Shown: piece by piece, positions 46,141 to 61,170 of the stretch | Position numbering within the stretch: the first letter of the stretch is position 1 | How the letters are laid out: every line of letters begins with the position of its first letter | Assembly (NCBI GenBank): GCA_954871525.1 | Contig: OX940864.1 | Coordinates: 22,438,001 to 22,502,000, forward strand | From: Parietaria judaica | Taxonomy: Eukaryota; Streptophyta; Magnoliopsida; Rosales; Urticaceae | Length of the DNA: 64,000 nucleotides | Reading direction: 5' to 3' | Translations under genes and position numbers: made by a program | Notes under the pieces: model-generated | Seen by the model: the letters and a program-made list of their open reading frames with translations, nothing else | What the model was told of the DNA's origin: nothing | Database searches by the model: none

Positions 46141-47170
46141 AAAGCGCCTTATCCTACCAGAATAGCTCAACGGAATCGCTTTGGTAGATGTCGGAGCAAA
46201 GATTGAAGTAAGTTTGACTGCTTTCCATGAAAAACCTGAAATTTAGAGAGTTAACACATGTGTAATAATAGTGTTCTTCAGTCCCAATCATTTCTTAACC
46301 TTGCTTATGTCGATATATTTCAGAAGTAAATTCATACTTCATGATTTGAACAACTTACCATTAAAGGGTTGGTCTAAAAAATACGACAGGCCCATTGGAA
46401 TAAAAAGAATCGAAGCCAGATATTCTCCGTGCAGAAAGAAAAATATGCATAATTATGAAAATAAAAAAGGGAGTTTCACTTTTATATAACCTTAATTTTC
46501 AATTTTTGCAAAAATATAACCCCTATTTTAATAACAGCTAAATAAATAGAGGGTATATACTTTGTAAAAAAAAAAAAGTTCCCATAAAAAAATAATATAA
46601 AAAAATCACTGTAAAAAACAGGTGCTGTACATGCCCACAAATAGGTTATATAATCAGCAGATGCATAAAAGAAATGTGAAGGATAAGCATGTCATAGCTT
46701 AAGCATTGAGCAACCGACTTACGTACAGCATGCATAATGTTTGAATTCATTTGTAGAGACTATACCTTCAATCCCCAAGTATTTTGTAGCCCTTGGAGCT
46801 CCAAGATCCTTTCCCCGTCGGAGTACTCAGTTTCGACCAGGTAACGTCAAAGAATTTGAGCTTGCGAGCATGGAAAGCTGGTGTTTGAATTACAAGGAAT
46901 CACAATAGAAATAATGGTTCATAAAAAGAAGTGATGCGCACTGTAAGAAAGAATGATTACTTTTAACAGGAGAGATAATAGCTAACCAGTAGGATCATGC
47001 TCCAGGGAGTACCAGAGGACCCCGGTCCGTACAAAAGCGATACAGTCCGGTATTTCGATCTCATGACAGAAGCCGTGTTTCTGTGTTCTCAATTCTTAGA
47101 CTGCTCTCTCTCTCTCTCTCTCTCTCTAGCCAAGTCTCCCTATTCTAGAGAGAGATTAAGCTAGCTACGA
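46141..47170 (-). other. Possible minus-strand exons, unidentified
   Basis: Three patches have better coding character on the minus strand than the surroundings: about 47060-46985 (reads E-I-E-I-P-D-C-I-A-F-V-R-T-G-V-L-W-Y-S-L), about 46895-46765 (reads F-H-A-R-K-L-K-F-F-D-V) and about 46230-46155 (W-K-A-V-K-L-T-S-I-F-A). Plausible AG/GT borders flank them. I do not recognise the protein and cannot join them into one model. They could be a small gene, a relic, or 3' UTR exons of the kinase gene. A (CT)n run lies at 47102-47130. Confidence 0.25.
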
Positions 47171-47911
47171 TGACGATAATATTTGCGTTCAAAGATATTG
47201 TACTTAAAACAAGATGATCCTAAGCTCACTTGAAAACGATATAAACCAAACAATATAATATAAACGACAAAAGTAAATGCTAATTGCATTACTTTAAAGT
47301 AGTAATATAAAGTCCGCCTTCTTCGCCAGTCCACTATGGTTCCGTCTCTGGTAAGTCTTAACAAAAGATAAAAAAGTAAACACACAAGGCCGAACAATTA
47401 TGTCAAAAAGAAAGCTCACAATCTCATAACAAGAATGGTATCACAAAATATACTTTCATACACTTTACAAAAAAGAAATATGAATACATCTCTTTTTGTT
47501 CTTATAACATCCTATATACACGACAGAAACCGAAGCAATGATTTGGGTATCTGTAATTTTATAATAGCTGAAATTTTAAAATCACCTTAAGAAAAAATAA
47601 GGCCAGCTGGCACCATCCGGGGAACTAATCTAATTCATCAAATGAATAGAAAATTTGCAGTCACCACTCTTGCATCATGATATATCTTCTAGAGCAGAGG
47701 AGATTGTAGATGTTTTGATACGTATCGAATCACCTCACATGTAGCTTCATGGATGAAATTGTTCGGATTTTCTCAAAAAATGATGCTGCTAAAACACAAG
47801 CAACCATATTTTGTTAAAATAGAAACTAGTAATTGACGTAAACGTTGGTCAGGTTTTTTGCGCAATGAAAAATGAGAAGTGACAAAACAATCGCCAAAAA
47901 GTTACCTTAGA
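47171..47911 (-). other. Probable 3' UTR and downstream DNA of the kinase gene
   Basis: Just after the kinase stop codon (47912-47914) the minus strand reads TCTAAG|GTAACT, a good donor, suggesting an intron in the 3' UTR. No acceptor or poly(A) site could be chosen. No other gene is seen. Confidence 0.35.
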
Positions 47912-50461
<2,550 letters not shown>

Positions 50462-52499
50462 CGATCAGGCAGAGATCATCGGATCGGAGCTCACTGAGAA
50501 CTGGGCGATGCTCGGAGAGAGAGAGCCACACAAACAGAGAGAGAGAGAGAGAGAGAAACAGGTGGCGTTTGTCGACAAAGCGATTCGCGTGGCTGCATTA
50601 TGAAGTGAGAGAAAGAAAAGCGGAAATTCAGGGGTGTTTTCGGCAATTACCACTTGACCACGGCGTTGACTGCCACGTGAATAAATTTCGACTTTTTGTC
50701 CAACCAATTCTACCCCGGTTTTAACGTTCAATTACTTTTTAAAAAAATGTTCATGTTTTTATAATTATAATATTTTTCTCATCTCCAAAAAAATTACATA
50801 TATGTTATTTTCATTAGCAACGAAAAATTCAAATTTTTAAATTGATTTTAGAATAATATTATTCAGAATAAATGTTTAGAATATTTTGATTGGTCAAAAT
50901 ATTAATGGACATTGTGCGATGCGGATGTAGATCAATCGGCCCATTTTATTTTTTGAGAATTCACGAGATATGATCATCGGCGTGCGACGGCAGCACCAAC
51001 TCCGGCGACGACGGCGGAACGAGCGCCAATGACGGCAACACTAGCTCTTGGTATGGTGACACCATCTTTGGCATCGGCGAAGGCGACATTCGCCGAAATA
51101 TATAGAGAGAAGGTAAAAAAATATAATATTAATTATATTAATTATTTTAAAACAATTTGAGTAATAATAAGTATTTCTCAAAATTGTCATTTATTATATC
51201 CTAACCTCTTAGATCATTGGTTAAGAAAACTAAGATATGGTATTCTAACACATTAGAGTACATGTCTCGCGATTAATCTTGTAAATATTAGTATCCCAAA
51301 AGTCTGATAAGCGAAAAAAAATATTAATATTAATTTGGACCCGAACAGTACCAAGTTTGTATATAAAAAGAAATTAATTAAAAAATGTGTTATTTGGTTT
51401 TTTGTCCCTTAACTTGTTTTATTAATTCAAATCTAAACAATTATTATTTAAGTTCAATTTTTAAAAAACTTAATCTGGGCAGTTGGATCTACATATTAGC
51501 TCCTTCTAATTTTTTTCTACAATATCCGAACCAGTTCGGTTCGGTTATAAAAAATACTTGGGATCCGGTTGGTCTGGATCCCCGATATTTACAACATTAC
51601 TTGCAATGATGCGAAACTATTATAATTTTTTTATGTTTACCTTTTTTTATTTAAGCTTTAATTACCCTCCTCAAACACGCTCTTTAAATATTAATGACAC
51701 AACAAAACCACACAACAAAATATTATGTTAAAAGCTAATTGTATATAAGGGTGTAACCGAATAAATAGTTATGATTGGTGAAATTTATCAAAATCTGCCG
51801 TTCTTGAACAATTTTTCTAACCTATTACTAGCTTTCAAGATGGTGTTTATTTGTATAAATTTATGTACTTGCACAACTATAGATGCTGGATGCATATATA
51901 ATTAGATTATATAATTAAATAATTTGTTTAGTACAAATATTATTCTCTTCCAAATTACATGTTTAAATATATTGTACTAATAGATTGTTGGTTACTCAGT
52001 AAAATCTTATCGGTATAAATTGAAAATGATACTTAAGAACGTATAATTTATCCATCAACAAAACTCGTAATCCGTTAGTTGACATGTAATATTAGATCAT
52101 CATCGTACTGACTACTCGTTGCTATCATCATTATTTAATCTTCAAAATAAGTTAATTCGTTCATGTATTAGATCAATATTAAATTTATAAATTTGAGTTA
52201 AACGTAATTATGTTATATTTATTTCATTCCACACTTATAATCATATTCAATAATATGCTCACTGTTTTATTAAATTGAAATTATAGTCATGCATAAGTAG
52301 AAATAAATTTTCATTATTATACCAAAGTCCTCTCTCTCTCTCCCTTGATTTTTTATTTTATATACCATTTTTAACCTTGAATGAATAAGTTAAAAAGTAA
52401 CATAGGCATTGAATGAAACTTGACATTGAAAATTAGAATTTGAATCCGATTTCAGAATCCTTAAAAATAATTGAAGATGGGAATGTGAATCAATCACGA
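50462..52499. other. Kinase promoter side and intergenic DNA
   Basis: Next to the kinase ATG is a leader with a (GA)n run (about 50517-50557). About 50976-51105 is a GC-rich pocket with repeated 'ggcgacg..cggcaac' phrases, possibly a gene fragment carried by a decayed element; no ends were found. The remainder is AT-rich without a gene. Confidence 0.4.
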
Positions 52500-52790
52500 G
52501 GATCGCCTTCCCTCGCATTGATGGAGTGTCGCGCAACGTCAACATCGCACGTGGGCCCCGCGAGAGCTGGGCATTATGGGGCAGTGGATTTGACGGTACT
52601 GCCCTTGGTTGGTTGGAATGGAACGTGTGTGCCAAGTGGGCCCAGACCGACGGGCTGCTGCACTGGACCAATGGCCACGTGCCACGTGCCATTACTTCTC
52701 ATTATTATTTTATGATTTCGTCGCTTATAACTATAAATATGCTAATGACTTCGTAATTAAACTATTCTCTTCTATAAATAACTAGTAGAC
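52500..52790 (+). promoter_or_regulatory. G-box-rich promoter-like island without an obvious gene
   Basis: In AT-rich DNA this stretch is GC-rich and has three CACGTG G-boxes (52548-52553, 52676-52681 and 52683-52688, the first as CACGTGGGCCCC and the last two in tandem), GGGCCC, and CCAATGG at 52668. Two TATAAATA boxes follow at 52732-52739 and 52773-52780. The order G-box, CCAAT, TATA is that of a plant promoter reading rightward, but no open reading frame follows within several kb. Confidence 0.5.
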
Positions 52791-55700
52791 GTAAAATTGT
52801 CGTTAGTAAGTTTTAGTTAATTTTTCATTTATTTTTTAAAATTGGGTGTTATGATTAAAAGATTTCCCTCGCATGAATATATCTAAAATGTTTAAGTAAA
52901 TGAGTGATCAATATAAGAGACGATGAAATAATATAAGAAGAGGAATTCAAATTTTGAAAAATAAAAATGAAAGTAATTGAACAATTCTTGCATTAATAAT
53001 AACAACCATCCGATATGTTATGAACGAAAATATACTTTTATCCGAGAAATGAAATTATACTTCTAATTGTTTTTTGTCATATTATTTTATCATATTTTTT
53101 AATATATTTGTCTATATTTTTCATAGAATCATTTGGTCAAATTTTCTATTAATTATTTTATAGTTATAAAAAAGAAAATTATATTTTAATTAAGTTCCTT
53201 CTGTCATTTATTATTTTATTATTTAAAATCATGTTTTTTGAATCAAGAACCTACCACTTATTAATAGTTAAAATATAGTGAGCGGTAACAACAAAATTGT
53301 CAAATCTAATTCAATAGCTTGGTTTCCAAACAGTTAAATTGCTAAAGAAAATGAAATGTATTAAATTAATTATAATTTCTAATCTCAAATAGAGAAAGAT
53401 ATCTAATATAATGAAGGACCATTGACATAACAATTTAGATTGTTGAATAAATTTGGTCTCAGGTGAAAATAGCAAAGGTACAACTTCAATCCTTCAACAA
53501 CTTAATCCTTCATATCAAAACATGAGAATGTAAAACATAGCATCAAGATGATAGAACTTTTTTCTTATATAATTTTGTTACCAATAATAATATAATATAT
53601 ACATAATTTATTGTTTTTTATCAAATATAAATAAAATCATGTAAATATAAGAAAAGTGCGTCATCGAGACATAATTAAACAAAAAAATTACTCGAAATAT
53701 ATGTTAAAATAATTGAACGTCCAACAAAATAATAAGTACGTATTGTAAAAAAAAAACAATTGTACACAAAAATGTGTTTAAAACGAAAGAAAAATTAAAC
53801 ATTGATCTTTCTTTAAATAAATGTATTAGTATGGGTTTTTAAATACTATGTACCTAGAAGGAATTTACGTGTATATAAACTCAAGTACACGAAGAAACAT
53901 AAATAAAATTAAAAATAGAAATACGACGTGTGAAGTTGTAATGATCAAATATTTTATCTGTGATGGAAAAAGAGAAAAATGAAGTGTTCAGAGTCTAGAA
54001 ATATTTTATCTTTACAACTTCAAACTATCATCAAAATGAATTATCAAAAGTCGATTCTTCTCAAACCATAAAAAGATTGAGTTTTCTAACCTGTCACCCT
54101 TTAGATTCTCTCATTTGATCCATCATCCATGTACTAATTAATATACGTCATTCTATAAATGTTCCAAAAAAAGCATTGAATTAGACAATAAATATTTATT
54201 TGTTGTATAGGCTAGAGGAGTACAAAGGGTTGGATATAAACCCATATTTTTACCTAAAATTAATGTGATTTGCAAATATTGAGAGATAAAAAAAACATTA
54301 AAATCATTTTTCAACTGTTTTTTTTTAGTATGGATATAAACCTTTATTTGTGACCTGAAAGAACAAAGCGAAATTAGTTTGATTTGTAAGTATTGAGAAA
54401 AAAAAAACTGACCTCGATCGGACAAAGACCATCTAAGAGAACCTTACATCGATCGTCTATTTAGGGCTTATAAATTCCATTTCAAGAGAAGAATAAACCA
54501 TGAGATGAAAGGTTTCATAAAACATAAAACGAAACCATGAGATGAAAAAAATGAAAGGTTGCACAAAATGTAACTTTTAGATGTTACACAATTTTATGGT
54601 TAGTTACTTTTAATTGCTGTTGGAATTGATATTGATATTAATAAAATATTAAAATGTGAAAAAAAGAATAGGATATTCAAGTCCTTACTCTTCTTTGTCA
54701 GCTCGTCGATTTCAGAGTAAAATACATTGACAACCACCTATAATTTACAAAACCTAAATAAAACCAAAATTTGTTTTCAATTTCAGTGCGTAATTTTTAG
54801 TTAAACTGCATATGCTTTGTCATTTTCTTCTTGTACAATATATTTATCAATGTTTTGTCTAAGATGCTTTTTTTTTTCCGAAATAAAATACCAATAAAAA
54901 ATAATAAATATCAAAATTACAAACACTCACAACGGAGAGGGTTGTGTAGGTTGGAAATGTTGGAGGAGACGGGATCAAGCTGACCAAAGTCATCATTTTT
55001 CATAACACTATTTTTTGTTTCTTTATGAGGATGATATATGCGTAAATTACAAAATGGCATAAAAAATTTATGGTTTAAATTGAGAAGTTGTTAGTCTGAA
55101 AGTAGCAAGATAATAACTAATATGGAAAGAAAAAAAAATAATGTATGTGTAAAATCTATATATATGTGAATCGTGATAAAATCTATATATCTTTGAATCT
55201 ATATATCTATACAAAATCTAGGTACATATCTGTATATGTACACATATATACCCATTAGTTTTTAAATCCTCAATCACAAACGTTTGAAAATTTTCGTTAA
55301 TATTATTTTCGCTTTTATTATATTAATTATAAACATGGTAAAAGCTACATTAATGATAACCACAATTAAATATATAGAGAATCCTAATATATATATGGTA
55401 TTCTTTGGTAAAAGAAATAACGAAACCAAGTAGAAGCCATGAGGACCATGGCCCATATTAAAACTTTTTAAATGTAATCTTATATAATTAGGCTAAAAAC
55501 ATAGACTAATACATAGCAATTGCCATCCTGTTATTATATTTAATTTAGATAAAATATTGATCAAATCTCACCATATTATATAGTAGAACAACCTAAAATT
55601 CAAAAGGAAGAAAATGCAAATAACGTACTCAACAAATGGCACAACTTAATAAAAACATCTAGTTAATGTGTAAGTACAAATACATGTTGTCGAAATGGCT

Positions 55701-57135
55701 CGACTGAAGTCTTCGGAACGACTGAAGTCTTCGGAAATGTTGATGGAGTGGAGTTTACTTCACCGTGTTATATAGAGCCTGGATAAATTGCTGAAGTAGT
55801 GATCGGATGCTTTGGTGTAGCTTGTCTATATTATATGGACTTATGGTTATAGAATATGTATTGTCAATGAAGCAATTGAAAGAGAAATTAAATGTATAAA
55901 CTATAAAAAGAAAGGATATAGAAATTTGATTTAAGAAATATAAAGAACAAAATTCTAGGATAGAAATTAAAAAAAATAGTGTAAAATATAGCTTTATGAT
56001 AAATGTATTAAGATAGTAAACATAAAGAAAGAAGGAAAAATGTAAGAACTTAAGACACAGAAAGGAATGTGCAAAAAAAATATTATAAGGTTTCAAGAGT
56101 CAAGATACCCAACACACCCTTGTAGGTTGACATCAGAATTGCTTTCCTTATGCGAGTTTTCTTGACTAAATGTTGCACGAAAAGTTTCTCAAAGCTCTTC
56201 AATTGTGTGAGCCGCTCTCTGTTTTGATGTTTCTAAGTAATATTATTTTGAAAATTTTGAGGTTTTGTTTGTTACTTGGTGAATGTGTTTTTAAATTAAT
56301 ATGTGTGTATTAGTCTATAAATTAAATTACATACTAACGGGAGTAATTATTCAATTTTTTAGTATTTCTGCTCAAGTTTATAAGGGATATATCTGTTCCT
56401 AAAGAGATATTAGGATGACATTAGGAGATAAAGGGTACATATTGTCATTTCTTAAACAATGAAGTCAGGAAATGTGAAAAAGTATAAGAAGCTGGAAGAA
56501 AATAACATAATGAACTTTTATTCATAAGGAATTTCAAATAAGTGAAAGATATCCTTCACGTATTCTATTGTTTCTTTTTGCCTGCTTTGCATGTATCCAT
56601 ATATCTTAATATCCTAAAAATATAAATTGTCTGAACAAAGAAAAAGAAAACTTAATATACAAAGAGTAAGGAAGTAATTGTTAGAAGAAGAAGAAAAAAA
56701 AGGAGTTTACGAAACTACAGTACAGTAGACCCCTGCTATGAAAATTCTTGCAAAGATTAACATGTGATGTTCCTCTTGATCTGAAATAATTGGCGAAACA
56801 AACAAACAAAATTTGACCTTAAACGTCTTTATAGCCAAGAAAAACACGTATGTAACATAGCAAGGGGAATAGGTTTCATAACTTTATAAATATGGTTCGG
56901 TTTGTTAAAAAAATTCAAAATCATTATACATGATTAAAGTATACGTAAAATTGAAAACTACAAATGTCAAGTACCTTTAAATTGCTAATAACTTCACGAA
57001 GATGAATGGGTCATTCAGTGTCACAATTAATTAACAAAATGACCATTGTATAAGCTCCACCAAAAAAGATGAACATGTTTTCGAAGAAGAAAACAACAAC
57101 AAAAAAAACAATAAATTAAACAGAACCAAAAAATT
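52791..57135. other. AT-rich intergenic DNA
   Basis: I see no gene in this stretch. A short direct duplication of 'cgactgaagtcttcggaa' is at about 55698-55738. At about 56725 'gacccctgctatg' has a rough complement 'catagcaaggggaa' at about 56857, possibly a small transposon's ends. Confidence 0.45.
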
Positions 57136-57295
57136 CTACTCCAACTTAATGTCAGTATTATTTGGTAATATAATATGACATGAAGTTCATCATGTACTTT
57201 CAAATGAACCCAAATTTTGCAATATAATACGACATGAAGTTCATCGTGTACTTTCAAATGAACCCAAAATTTTTGCAATATAATACGAAATGAAA
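57136..57295. repeat. Direct duplication of about 60 bp
   Basis: The phrase 'gacatgaagttcatc(a/g)tgtactttcaaatgaaccc' with its flanking 'aatataata(t/c)' occurs twice in tandem (about 57167 and 57227), with the start of a third. Confidence 0.85.
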
Positions 57296-58180
57296 CAAAA
57301 TTATCGTTTAATTAAAAAATATATAGGCCGTAAAACATAGAATAATGTCAAGGATATACTTACATGATAGCCGGAGAGGGAAGAGGTGGATGATAACGGG
57401 AATGAGTGCCTACTGCAACAAAGGAAACAACACTGCGAGGATAGAAAGAATGAAAAACTCAGCAATTACCTATAACCAAGATGGCAGATCGGTGACAGAG
57501 CAGGACGTTCGATTGGAATTTAAGCGGCACTCTTTGATTACCTTCAAAAATAATAGCGACACTCTTTAATTCTCTGTTCACATATAATGGTTATGAAGCC
57601 CAATAAAAAAATCTTAAGATGCAGTGAGTATTAGAATGTCTACGTACGTTTTCCAGTCAAACATTTCCCTCAAGAATACGTGATCATAATAAATTATAAC
57701 TCTCAAAGAATGCCGTTATGATGTGAATATTTGTGATGCAAGCTCTCTCTTTTAGCGAACCCGGTGAGGCAAAAAGAATAAAACAATATAAAAAGCCAAA
57801 AATGAATCGATTTTATAAACAATAAAAAATCCAGAAATGAATCGATATTTTACCGAGAACGCGAAGAGAGGACGAAGAGTCGGTACAATTGCCACTATAC
57901 GTACAATCAGTATCAAATAATAACCAAAACCTGCACACAGAAAGAAAAAGAAAAGCTTCATTACCTTCAAAACTTGATGTCGCGACAGAGATGAGAGATT
58001 GAGAGTCGTAGCATCGGAGTCGTGGGTGTTGCCGGACACAGAGAGAATCGGGAGATGAAGGGGTTTGGAAAGGATAGTTAGAGGTGAGAATAAAAAGAGA
58101 GGGGGAATGGAAGACGACGATAGTAAATTGACACTAAATGATGACATTGATGAGGGTAAATAAATATTAATGAATATCAA
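57296..58180 (-). other. Possible minus-strand gene with transit-like first exon, unidentified
   Basis: An ATG at 58147 on the minus strand opens a Ser/Leu-rich start with the look of a plastid or mitochondrial transit peptide (M-S-S-F-S-V-N-L-L-S-S-S-S), ending at a good donor AAG|GTAATG near 57965. Candidate further exons at about 57935-57860 and 57560-57350 have plausible splice borders, but phases do not join cleanly. I do not recognise a family. It may be a small gene, a non-coding transcript or chance. Confidence 0.25.
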
Positions 58181-58347
58181 ATGAAAGTGAGCTCAAGAGG
58201 TTATATGTATCAATGTATGAACAGCCAAATGAATAGCCAAATGAATAGCAACGTATTTTTCATCCAAAGAAAAATATAAAATCTGAAAAAATTGGAATCA
58301 TGGAATCTTGATTTTGTGTTGTGACATGTCATCCTCTTGAGATTTTG

Positions 58348-58411
<64 letters not shown>

Positions 58412-58425
58412 TAGGTGCATATGAG

Positions 58426-59064
58426 TAGGGGTGAAACCGGTACCGATAATCGGTAAATTAGCTTTTTTTGGTATTGGTATTGAAAAATCGAGATATTTTT
58501 TTTTGGTATTGTTATTGGTATCGGTTCTAAAATTTCTTGATTTTTTATCAAACCGAGACCGAGACCGAAACCGAGAAAAAAGAAAAGAAAACCGATAAAT
58601 AAACCGAGACATAAACCGGGAATAATCTGGGGCAAAATCCAAAAATAATACAAACTACCATGTTCGAAATTCGGATTCCGAAGTATAAAAATACATGTCT
58701 AATACATAAAAACATCAAACATAATTAAATGACATGTAGTTCACTAATTTTATAAGAGAGTGAGGTATCACATAAATGAGGGAGAGTGAGATAGTGAGGT
58801 ATCACAGAAAGTGCCTTAATTTTTGAATAAAAATGACATGTAGTACACTCCAAAACGACATGTAGTTCACAACCGATACCGATACCGATATTCGAGAAAT
58901 TTGGCTATCCGTATCAGAATTGGTATCGGTATCGGAAACCGATAACCGATAAGTATCGGTTATCGGTTTTAAACTAAATTTATCAGTTTTTTTTATAAAC
59001 CGATCCGGGATCGATACCGAAACCGAGACGATACCGAGAAATGGTTACAAAATTTTCACCCCTA
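58426..59064. mobile_element. Non-autonomous hAT element
   Basis: The termini TAGGGGTGAAA (58426) and TTTCACCCCTA (ending 59064) are flanked by a perfect 8-bp duplication CATATGAG (58418-58425, 59065-59072). The subterminal DNA is full of 'accgataccgat' and 'atcggtatcgg' repeats. The ends are the same as those of the hAT element at 7965-9833. It lies next to a (TA)n run at about 58350-58408. No transposase is present. Confidence 0.92.
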
Positions 59065-59079
59065 CATATGAGTATTTAT

Positions 59080-59808
59080 TGTTAAGGTCGGCTCCGGTCG
59101 GATCCCTCTTAACACTAAGGAAGTCCTAAAGGCCGATGGGTGGAGAGCATGGATCAAATCCCCGACGAGGGCCGACGACACCAGCACCCGACGAGGAGAG
59201 CCGACGGCACCAAGACCCGACAAGGAAGGCCGACGACACCAAGACCCGACGAAAGCCAACGACACCAAGACCCGACGAAAGTCGACGGCACTAGTACCCG
59301 ACGAGGAGAGCCGACGGCACCCAGAGTCGACGAGACAGAGTCGAGGAAACCCTGGCGAGACGAGACGTGCTGGCGATATCAACAGTGACCGATGAGATAG
59401 GCATTTAATTACTGAAGCTTCGATGGGATGGGCATTAAATGATTGAGCATGCCGCGATGGGACGAGCATTTAATGCGGCCAGATCGGAGGTAACCCCGAA
59501 GACTCGAACCACGCGAAAAGGGAATACACCAAGCTTTTGCCAGACACGTGGGGGAACGAGCCAATGGGACCCCGAGAATGGCGGGAAAACTGGTCTATAA
59601 AAGGGCAAAGAAGCCCATGTCAAAAGGATCGGAGGCACAGAGGGAATAGAGGGAGATACTTGTAAAAGAAAGAAAGCAACACATTATCAATACAACAGTC
59701 ACACTATTTTTCCATATCTCCCTAGTTAATTAACAAAAGGAACCGAGCTCTTCATTTAAGAACAAGAGTAATCTTGTGATTGTTGAGCGGTACAAAACGC
59801 CCTCAACA
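59080..59808 (+). mobile_element. Solo LTR
   Basis: The sequence begins TGTTAAGGTCGG, ends CCCTCAACA and has a perfect 5-bp duplication TTTAT (59075-59079, 59809-59813). It is 729 bp. A 'ctataaaagggc' box lies at about 59594. A degenerate 'cgacg..caccaagacccgacgaaagcc' repeat fills about 59160-59340. It is related in ends and layout to the LTRs at 8593 and 62721. Confidence 0.92.
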
Positions 59809-59813
59809 TTTAT

Positions 59814-60459
59814 TAACTTATCAATTAACATATTAATTTGGTTTCGACATTTATCCACCTAAAACACCTAGAAATGTACACAATATTGCATTTAATAATA
59901 CGTTACTTACCTGTCTATAATAACTATTTTTAGAGGGTAGAATAGAAGAGTAAGCATCCACTACCTTATTCGCCCTAGGTAGTGATGTATTAATATTATC
60001 TCAAAAAATCATGTTCAACGGATTAGAGGTGATGACTTAATAACAACCGATTTGTATTTATGTTTTTTACTCGAACCCACAATAGGCATTTGGTGGAGCT
60101 ATCACGAGGTCAATCACAATTGATCAAGCGGAGCACCTTTAGTGGCAATGTGCATTGTTCGTAAAACGAGTTAACAGTGGCATAAACATTCAATTTTTAA
60201 TTTATTAGGGCATATTTTAATTTTTTATAATCATAATTTTTAATGTTCATTACTTTGTTTCTCACTAAAATTGTCTACTTTTTCAATTGGAATGCAAACT
60301 TTTAGATGCACCGTTGATAAAGTTTATTTTTTCTCAAAAGTGACGCATTTGAAATTCGACTAACATAATAATAATAAAAAAGTAATAAATTTTTAGAGCG
60401 AATCAAAATATGAATATATTTTTTACTTGTGCCGCTATTAATCGTAAAATGAGGGGAAT
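59814..60459. other. Intergenic, no gene seen
   Basis: AT-rich sequence without a supportable gene or element; it ends in the 8-bp duplication of the next transposon. Confidence 0.45.
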
Positions 60460-61009
60460 CAAGGGGTGTGTGGAATAACCGGTAACCGAACTTTAAAACC
60501 GTAACAAAAACTTATCCGGTTTAAATAAGCGTAACCAAATTCTTTTGAAAACAAGTTAAGGTTAACCATATCTGATTTCAAACAGGATAATGTTACAGAT
60601 TATTTATTTTTCAAAACATGTTATTTTTGTAATCGGTTTTAATATTATTATTTTTTTATATATTTTAGAATTAAATAAGTAGGGTTACTTCTCTTTCTTT
60701 TTCTCGCTCTCTTTCATCTTTCCTCTGCAATTCCTTGCTCGGCGATTTTTTTTTTTGGACTGGGTTGTTTTATTTGCGATTTATTTTGGACCGATATGTT
60801 TTATTGTTGCAATAAAATGTGTTGAATGTTATATTAAAAAAAAAACAGGTTAATAAAATTTTAATAACCGAAAATTAGGTTAACCGGTTTCCCGTTAATC
60901 GGTTTTTAAAAATAAGTTAAGGTTATTAAAACATGACTAACCGGAATCAAATTAAGAATAAATAGTAAAAAAAAATAACAAGTTAACCGACCGGTTACAC
61001 CCCTAACCC
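60460..61009. mobile_element. Non-autonomous hAT-like element in the TMEM234 promoter
   Basis: A perfect 8-bp duplication AGGGGAAT (60452-60459, 61010-61017) flanks ends with imperfect inverted repeats: 'aaggggtgt..aataaccggtaaccg' on the left and the complement of 'aggggtgtaaccggtcggttaac' on the right. The interior is rich in 'aaccggt' repeats. Its right edge is about 160 bases upstream of the TMEM234-like ATG. Confidence 0.78.
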
Positions 61010-61170
61010 AGGGGAATGTGCTCTAAATTGTTAATTTTTGGGATTAAATCTTGAGAAAAATTAGGATACTGTGGTACATACAAGTACAATTTGTAAATTA
61101 GAGGGATTGATAGATTTGTCCTTAATTGATCACTCACACTCAGAGTCAGAGGTCGATTTCCGAAGCGAAA

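Noticed and set aside
58298..58653. Two overlapping minus-strand frames near the hAT element
   Set aside because: They run through a (TA)n microsatellite and the hAT subterminal repeats.
60460..61009. Mutator or other superfamily for this element
   Set aside because: The duplication is 8 bp and the ends have AGGGGTGT, which fits hAT; the inverted repeats are short.
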